A stretch of 9,698 nucleotides of DNA from Candidatus Babeliales bacterium. Its GTDB lineage: Bacteria; Babelota; Babeliae; Babelales; Vermiphilaceae. Position 1 is the first letter of the stretch; every line of letters starts with the position of its first letter. The notes beneath the pieces are model-generated. The model worked only from the letters and a program-made list of their open reading frames with translations, was not told where the DNA came from and made no database searches. The stretch is from assembly GCA_020053845.1 (NCBI GenBank), contig JAGVMI010000126.1, forward strand, positions 1 through 9,698, read 5' to 3'. Positions 6,714-9,698 of this stretch are shown here, in pieces. Both the position numbers and the translations under genes were made by a program.

Positions 6714-7415
6714 TTATGCGGTGTAAGGCGCCTGCGTGTTTTTTGCAAGCATTGCACGGTAAAAATACGCTGTTGCTAAAGAACTGATTGCGTATGCTAT
6801 TGCTTTCAGAGGCAGTGACTGCAACATTTCTATGCCTACACCAATATACAAAAGCGCTGCCATTTCCCAGAAATATCCTGAGGTTAAACGCCAGCTTTGC
6901 ACAATCGCGCTGATAGGATTAATGCGCTGATCAACGATTACCCATGGCGTAAGAGCGAAACGTACGGTCAAGAACAATCCCGGCACTAAAAAGGCTGCAA
7001 ACCCCATTGCTAATAGCGGTGCAACAAGCATGAATCCGGCAAAAAGCATCAGCGCACTCAAGGGAGCAGCAAATAATCTACCCACGTTGCTTGTTCCGGT
7101 ACGACACACATCGAGTGCAATACGTATACATCCTGCTAGGGTGTACAGAAAATAAAACAGCATCATGAGGCCATACAATACGATTAGGCCGCGTGGAACG
7201 TTTTGCAATACAAGACGTGCAGCTTCTAGTGAAAGTCCCGATGCCAAAGGCACACGGTATACCTGGCTTGCGACTAGTGCTCCTGCAAATAAAATAAAAA
7301 ATCCGCCCAGCGCACAAATAAAGGTGAGGCATAAAAGGCGAATATGCGCACAAAATGCGCGAAAGCCAAATGTATAGGCATCAAAAAGTACTGAGCGTGG
7401 TACCGGTGTTTCCAT
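6714..7415 (-). CDS. Polytopic inner-membrane protein, YciC / GPDP membrane-domain-like
   Basis: The 233-residue protein has about six membrane helices (roughly 27-50, 76-101, 115-137, 138-160, 184-200, 201-223). Between helices 4 and 5 it carries FLVPGLFLTVRFALTPWVIV (142-161) and then NPISAIVQSWRLTSGYFW (166-183). This matches the pattern PG.(x)n.R....P....D....P..A...S..LT.G.FW shared by YciC/DUF975-like proteins and the membrane domain fused to some glycerophosphodiester phosphodiesterases. No catalytic domain is attached. The family's function is not established; envelope homeostasis or lipid handling has been suggested for relatives. AAGGA 6 bases before the ATG at 7415 supports the start. 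It follows mscS by 26 bases on the same strand, so it probably ends that transcript. Confidence 0.8.
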   Translation of the reverse strand: METPVPRSVLFDAYTFGFRAFCAHIRLLCLTFICALGGFFILFAGALVASQVYRVPLASGLSLEAARLVLQNVPRGLIVLYGLMMLFYFLYTLAGCIRIALDVCRTGTSNVGRLFAAPLSALMLFAGFMLVAPLLAMGFAAFLVPGLFLTVRFALTPWVIVDQRINPISAIVQSWRLTSGYFWEMAALLYIGVGIEMLQSLPLKAIAYAISSLATAYFYRAMLAKNTQAPYTA

Positions 7416-7441
7416 GAGTGTTCCTTACATCACCATATGTG

Positions 7442-8230
7442 TTACGACAATTTTTTTACTGCAAGCTCTATAGAGGCTGAATCGCAGCGCCCTTTTGCTT
7501 CTTTGATAAATGCATCAAGTACATCATCAAGATCTTGAGGCTTCACCCAACACAATACTTTCATTACCATAAAGCGCCGCTGAGTAGGAAGATCAATAAT
7601 AATGCCATGCTCAAGAATTCTAGGTTTCGGATCGCGCTCTATGCAATCAATAGTACGCAAGCTTGCCATCAAGATGCTTTTGATTTGTGCTTCATTGACC
7701 TGTACTGGCACGCTCGCTTCTAACTCCAACTGGTGTGTGCCATAGTAGGTGATATTCATCACACGCCCGCGCACAAATGATTCATTAGGTACACGCACTA
7801 AAAGACCATCTGTGGTGCGCAGTACCACTGCAAGCACTCCTACCGATTCTACTATTCCGGTAACGCCATCGCATGATACTAAATCACCTATAGCAAATGA
7901 GCGCTCACATACAATGAAAATGCCTGAAATAATATTAGCTATCGTTGTTTGGGCGGCAAAACCTATTGCAATGCCAGCAATGCCAGCAGCTCCCATAAAT
8001 GCAGAAATATTAATGCCCATTTGCGAGAGTGCGCACACACCCACTATAAGCAATCCGACATAGAGAACTACCGTGCGTACCAGCAAAAGCACTTGGGGAT
8101 TTACGCGATCAGCAAATAATCGTGCTACATAACGCGTAAGAACTACAACAATAGCTGCACCAACAACTGCAGTAATTAAAGCCTGAGTAAAAGGTACAAT
8201 CCGATGTATATAGTGATGAAGCACGTCCAT
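7442..8230 (-). CDS. mscS: Small-conductance mechanosensitive channel (MscS family)
   Basis: MscS is a heptameric inner-membrane channel that opens under tension to release solutes during hypo-osmotic shock. The product is 262 residues from the preferred ATG at 8230. Two helices (about 13-35 and 48-70) precede the pore-lining helix with its Gly/Ala packing, GAAGIAGIAIGFAAQTTIAN (80-99), then the kinked ISGIFIV segment. The beta domain follows with GIVESVGVLAVVLRTTDG and VRVPNESF, the most conserved MscS signature, and an alpha/beta C-terminal cage. Overall length is close to E. coli MscS (286). A second ATG two codons upstream (8236) directly abuts the Shine-Dalgarno and is unlikely to be used. 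The gene sits between two other membrane protein genes in a compact minus-strand operon. Confidence 0.97.
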   Translation of the reverse strand: MDVLHHYIHRIVPFTQALITAVVGAAIVVVLTRYVARLFADRVNPQVLLLVRTVVLYVGLLIVGVCALSQMGINISAFMGAAGIAGIAIGFAAQTTIANIISGIFIVCERSFAIGDLVSCDGVTGIVESVGVLAVVLRTTDGLLVRVPNESFVRGRVMNITYYGTHQLELEASVPVQVNEAQIKSILMASLRTIDCIERDPKPRILEHGIIIDLPTQRRFMVMKVLCWVKPQDLDDVLDAFIKEAKGRCDSASIELAVKKLS

Positions 8231-8236
8231 AAGCAT

Positions 8237-8240
8237 TCCT
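8237..8240 (-). promoter_or_regulatory. Ribosome binding site that decides the mscS start
   Basis: On the minus strand AAAAGGA is followed directly by ATGCTTATG. The first ATG (8236) has zero spacing from AGGA, too close to be used; the second (8230) has 6 bases. The site overlaps the end of the upstream 68-residue gene, consistent with coupled translation. Confidence 0.65.
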
Positions 8241-8241
8241 T

Positions 8242-8448
8242 TTAGCGTCGTGGATGGTAAGCCCAGCCGTCGCTATAAAAACGAAACATACGTGAAGAAT
8301 AACCAAGTGTGCGCAAGCCTACATGGATAAGCATGAGCCCAAAGAAAGCTCCTACGATGCGCATAACCAATGCTCCTGCAAAAAGGCAGAAGATCATTGC
8401 ACCTGCTATCATCGCTCCCGTTCCTACAAAAAATTGGCGGTATATCAT
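8242..8448 (-). CDS. Small membrane protein, unknown function
   Basis: This 68-residue frame has a strong ribosome site, AAAGGAG 7 bases before the ATG at 8448, which makes it likely to be real. Residues 7 to 29 (FVGTGAMIAGAMIFCLFAGALVM) and 31 to 46 (VGAFFGLMLIHVGLRT) are hydrophobic and glycine-rich, suggesting a two-helix hairpin. The C-terminus RMFRFYSDGWAYHPRR is basic and aromatic and probably cytosolic. I do not recognise a family. Its stop lies 5 bases before the mscS ribosome site and ATG cluster, so the two are almost certainly co-translated. It might be a partner of the channel or simply a co-transcribed envelope protein. Confidence 0.75.
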   Translation of the reverse strand: MIYRQFFVGTGAMIAGAMIFCLFAGALVMRIVGAFFGLMLIHVGLRTLGYSSRMFRFYSDGWAYHPRR

Positions 8449-8627
8449 GAAGTCACTCCTTTACTTTGAGCAGATGATGCGTAACGCATATCTGACGACA
8501 TCATAGTTAGTTGCATAAGTTTATTTTTAAAACGCTTTATTACTTCAACTGAAGCATCTTCACAGGCCTTGCGCTTTCTATCTACTTCACTTGGAGCGTT
8601 GAATACAACTTTACTCGTATCATTACC
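8445..8627 (-). other. Orphan open frame of 60 codons, possible frameshifted C-terminus or small gene
   Basis: Between the cysteine protein and the 68-residue membrane gene, the minus strand holds 60 codons with no stop, ending in a TGA at 8447-8445 that overlaps the next ATG as ATGA. The encoded sequence is charged and protein-like, including SEVDRKRKACEDASVEVIKR, and codons follow an RNY-like pattern. There is no ATG, GTG or TTG start until an ATG at 8516 (23 residues left, no ribosome site). The upstream gene stops at 8623-8625, and a +1 shift at its last codon (AGG TAA to AAT) would join the two into about 243 residues. The frame could be a frameshift-disrupted C-terminus, a programmed shift, or chance. 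The upstream gene ends in tandem stops (TAATGA), which argues against efficient programmed read-through. Confidence 0.35.
8477..8489. repeat. 13-base perfect palindrome upstream of the small membrane gene
   Basis: ATGCGT-A-ACGCAT forms 6-base arms around one base, 29 bases upstream of the ATG at 8448. It lies within the orphan open frame, so it may be coding coincidence. As DNA it has the shape of a dimeric regulator site. No convincing promoter hexamers flank it. Confidence 0.4.
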
Positions 8628-9177
8628 TTACACTTAAAAGCTGCCCATCCAATACTACGCTTCGAGCATCGTAGTAGCTTAAGGAAGCGAGCGTGGTACG
8701 TTCTTTTAATGCAGCAACTCGCTCAGCTCGTGTCTTGCACGCTTTGATAATACTTTCAAATTCAGTACTCACATATGCACGCCCATTCCAACGCTTTTTC
8801 TCATACTCCTCTTTGGCTTGTTGATATGCGGGCTCATCGCATTGAGGACACCAAGAACCTTTAAAAACCTGTTGCCTTTGCTCGATTTGCATCATTCTTT
8901 GCAAAGGAAACTCTTCACACGTTGGGCAAAAAACGGTTCTGCGGGCCGGCTGGCGATTTGACATCGCAAGAGGCACTAAAGGAACATCCTCTATCCTATT
9001 ACTGAGTCGAAGTTTGGATAATTTCTCAGATAGCAGGTCTATCGTATTTTCGTCCCATTCTTTGGCAACGCACTGAGCATTATCCATACCAACCAACTGA
9101 AAGCTCATCACTACGCTCGCTATAATACACCAATTGATGCGCACAGTTACCCCGAGCGTGATTTTTTTAAAGAACAT
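8623..9177 (-). CDS. Exported cysteine-rich protein with two CxxC knuckles (paralogue A)
   Basis: The frame encodes 184 residues from the ATG at 9177, or 173 from a GTG at 9144. The GTG follows the upstream stop by 2 bases and is preceded by CGGGG; the ATG has only AAGAAG abutting it, so the start is unsettled. Either start gives a hydrophobic export segment (INWCIIASVVMSFQLVG, 14-30). The mature part has AKEWD (38-42) followed by a helix, then CPTC (84-87), 22 residues and GSWCPQCDE (107-115), a likely four-cysteine metal or disulfide site. A lysine- and glutamate-rich helical tail follows. The neighbouring upstream gene has the same CPTC...GSWCxxCD core, so the two are diverged duplicates. 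I recognise no named family. Secretion to the periplasm is inferred from the N-terminus. The tail may be longer if the downstream open frame belongs to it. Confidence 0.8.
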   Translation of the reverse strand: MFFKKITLGVTVRINWCIIASVVMSFQLVGMDNAQCVAKEWDENTIDLLSEKLSKLRLSNRIEDVPLVPLAMSNRQPARRTVFCPTCEEFPLQRMMQIEQRQQVFKGSWCPQCDEPAYQQAKEEYEKKRWNGRAYVSTEFESIIKACKTRAERVAALKERTTLASLSYYDARSVVLDGQLLSVR

Positions 9178-9614
9178 TCTTCTTGTTGCTTCAGAGCCGA
9201 CTTACTCGATGCCTCATATCCTCTTTTGAGCATCGCAATACGCAAATCCGCTCGCTCTTTTTTCAGCCTCTTTTCGCGCAACCCAATCTTAGCAAGCTTT
9301 TTAGACATTCGATCCATCACGCGCGCATCCCACTCCTTGGCATCACACACAACGCACCACGATCCATAGAGTTCTTTGAAACCTTCTGAACGTACCAATT
9401 CATGCGCTCCGCGGCCCTCAGTAATACAGGTTGGGCATAGGATACGATCGGCAGGCGGAGTATGTCGCACTCCAAATTGAGCATTTTGCTCCACAAATTG
9501 CACCACTTCAGGCGACACAACATATTCAGGTGTTTCATGTGTAGCGGCAGCAGAGAGTGTTGCAGAAAAAATTACCTGGACACATGCGATAATAAACGAG
9601 CTTGCTCTGATCAT
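9147..9614 (-). CDS. Exported cysteine-rich protein with two CxxC knuckles (paralogue B)
   Basis: From the ATG at 9614 the product is 155 residues; a GTG at 9623 would add three but has no better ribosome site. A classic signal peptide is visible: MIRASS, a hydrophobic core FIIACVQVIFSATL, and a probable signal peptidase I site after SAAA (21-24). The mature protein has CPTC (60-63), 23 residues and GSWCVVCD (84-91), then AKEWD (92-96) and a helix with the pattern VMDRMSKKLAKIGLR (99-113). The tail is strongly basic (KRLKKE, LKKSRSG). Four cysteines in two CxxC pairs suggest a zinc ribbon or, in the periplasm, disulfides. No catalytic motif of thioredoxin type (CxxC in a TRX fold) can be recognised. 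Function is unknown. It is the first gene of the minus-strand cluster. Confidence 0.8.
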   Translation of the reverse strand: MIRASSFIIACVQVIFSATLSAAATHETPEYVVSPEVVQFVEQNAQFGVRHTPPADRILCPTCITEGRGAHELVRSEGFKELYGSWCVVCDAKEWDARVMDRMSKKLAKIGLREKRLKKERADLRIAMLKRGYEASSKSALKQQEECSLKKSRSG

Positions 9615-9628
9615 GTTTGTCACTTGGC

Positions 9629-9657
9629 AGTAATAAAATGTATTGTTACTTACACAA
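9629..9657 (-). promoter_or_regulatory. Weak candidate promoter for the minus-strand cluster
   Basis: On the minus strand TTGTGT (9657-9652) is followed after 16 bases by TATTAC (9635-9630), each matching the consensus at about four of six positions. It stands directly upstream of the first gene of the cluster. Better promoters may lie beyond the window edge. Confidence 0.3.
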
Positions 9658-9666
9658 AGAGTAACA
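9644..9666. repeat. Inverted repeat spanning the -35 of the cluster promoter
   Basis: TGTTACT (9644-9650) and AGTAACA (9660-9666) are perfect 7-base inverted arms around a 9-base centre that contains the candidate TTGTGT -35 on the minus strand. The geometry fits an operator for a dimeric regulator better than a terminator, since no T-run follows and the arms are AT-rich. Confidence 0.4.
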
Positions 9667-9698
9667 CCAGACGTATCAGCAGTAAATGCCGATATATA

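Noticed and set aside
8449..8622. Structured RNA or tRNA in the gap before the small membrane gene
   Set aside because: No cloverleaf, T-loop (GTTCRA) or strong stem-loop series is visible, and the stretch looks protein-coding in one frame.

Overview
The window reads as bacterial chromosome, close to fully coding, with no rRNA, tRNA, CRISPR array or insertion sequence that I can recognise. The organism looks like a Gram-negative bacterium outside the Gammaproteobacteria: MutL carries the metal-dependent endonuclease motifs, FtsY has no long acidic N-terminal domain, there are type IV pilus assembly-like genes, and there are small secreted cysteine-rich proteins. The mix of housekeeping genes with small secreted hypotheticals recalls the candidate phylum Dependentiae (TM6) or a similar reduced lineage. 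That assignment is an impression from protein character and gene content, not a search result.

Left part (1-1635): a Cro/C1-type helix-turn-helix regulator runs leftward off the window edge from a near-consensus promoter. Diverging from it are rnhB (ribonuclease HII) and, overlapping its 3' end, a conserved protein that resembles the HAS-barrel family.

Centre (1640-6711, plus strand): ftsY, prmC, a short PilM-like protein and a PilN-like inner-membrane protein are packed with overlaps of 4, 29 and 17 bases and look like one transcript. A 76-base gap follows, then mutL with all its ATPase and endonuclease motifs. The leaders of ftsY and mutL share a TGnTACACT extended -10 sequence. At ftsY a perfect 15-base palindrome overlaps it.

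Right part (6714-9698, minus strand): five genes read leftward with almost no gaps, starting near the right edge. First come two exported paralogues with two CxxC knuckles each (CPTC ... GSWCxxCD). Then come a 68-residue membrane protein, an MscS mechanosensitive channel and a polytopic YciC-like membrane protein that ends 2 bases from the mutL stop. Between the second cysteine protein and the 68-residue protein lies an open frame of 60 codons with no upstream start. It ends in an ATGA overlap with the next gene, which suggests a frameshifted C-terminus or an unannotated small gene.

The two cysteine proteins and the orphan frame are the least explained parts. The rest is housekeeping: RNA/DNA hybrid removal, membrane protein targeting, release-factor methylation, mismatch repair and osmotic protection.
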